Source: Candidatus Babelota bacterium
GTDB taxonomy: Bacteria > Babelota > Babeliae > Babelales > Vermiphilaceae
Direction: 5' to 3'
Assembly (NCBI GenBank): GCA_013213985.1
Contig: JABSSP010000167.1
Span: forward strand, 1-13,242
DNA length: 13,242 nucleotides
This document shows, in pieces, positions 13,184 through 13,242 of this stretch. A model generated the notes under the pieces. That model saw only the letters and a list, made by a program, of their open reading frames with translations, did no database searches and was not told the origin of the DNA. Made by a program: the position numbers and the translations under genes. Each line of letters starts with the position of its first letter. The stretch's first letter is position 1.

Positions 13184-13242
13184 ATTTTGCCGGGGTAGAA
13201 ATTGGTAATGGTCTGATGTGGGATTTAGTTAACACCTTTTTA

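Noticed and set aside
1..13242. CRISPR array, tRNA or rRNA genes, insertion sequence
   Set aside because: No regularly spaced repeats, no cloverleaf with conserved arms, no transposase frame and no terminal inverted repeats were found by eye.

Overview
The window comes from an AT-rich bacterial genome. Housekeeping genes at both edges (the end of a phosphoenolpyruvate synthase, a DEAD-box RNA helicase, galU, pheS) flank about 8.5 kb (2161-10673) of accessory DNA, read almost entirely on the minus strand. Small Sec-exported proteins, a WD40 protein, AAA+ proteins with export signals, a remnant of a nuclease toxin and its neighbours, and plasmid/phage-type genes, all in a low-GC background with much gene decay, suggest a reduced, host-associated bacterium. 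My best guess is a member of Dependentiae (TM6, Babela-like) or a similar protist symbiont. This is inference from gene content only.

Layout. 1-110: C-terminus of PpsA. 212-2098: a good sigma70 promoter, a structured leader and a DeaD/CsdA-like helicase, closed by a strong bidirectional terminator. 2161-3952: a broken AAA+ gene followed by a small exported protein. 4032-5139: remnant of a polymorphic-toxin tip (PD-(D/E)XK nuclease fold), a frameshifted gene directly behind it (possible immunity gene) and one more small gene. 5210-5722: WD40 gene with an export signal, an early stop and only two repeats. 6057-6705: HGGxSTG protein and a mobile-element companion with a frameshifted tail. 6812-7830: divergent redox pair, a MauE/DoxX-like membrane protein and an exported thioredoxin. 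7829-10673: minus-strand operon of an AAA+ ATPase, a small exported protein, a terminase-small-subunit-like protein and possibly a 46-residue peptide, ending at a terminator shared with the thioredoxin gene. 10674-10996: AT-rich non-coding DNA with repeats. 10997-12987: pheS then galU behind a near-consensus promoter.

The most notable pattern is the state of the accessory genes. Three of them (two AAA+ genes and the WD40 gene) begin with a plausible Shine-Dalgarno site and a Sec signal peptide, hit an in-frame TAA within 10-30 codons, then stay open in the same frame into the recognisable domain. Two more breaks lie at A7/A8 homopolymers. The second AAA+ gene is otherwise a perfect 604-codon frame with intact ATPase motifs, so it may now be made as a cytosolic protein from an internal ATG, or depend on readthrough. 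Two AAA+ genes, each followed immediately by a small exported protein, form a repeated two-gene architecture that may be a lineage-specific system. Function is unknown.
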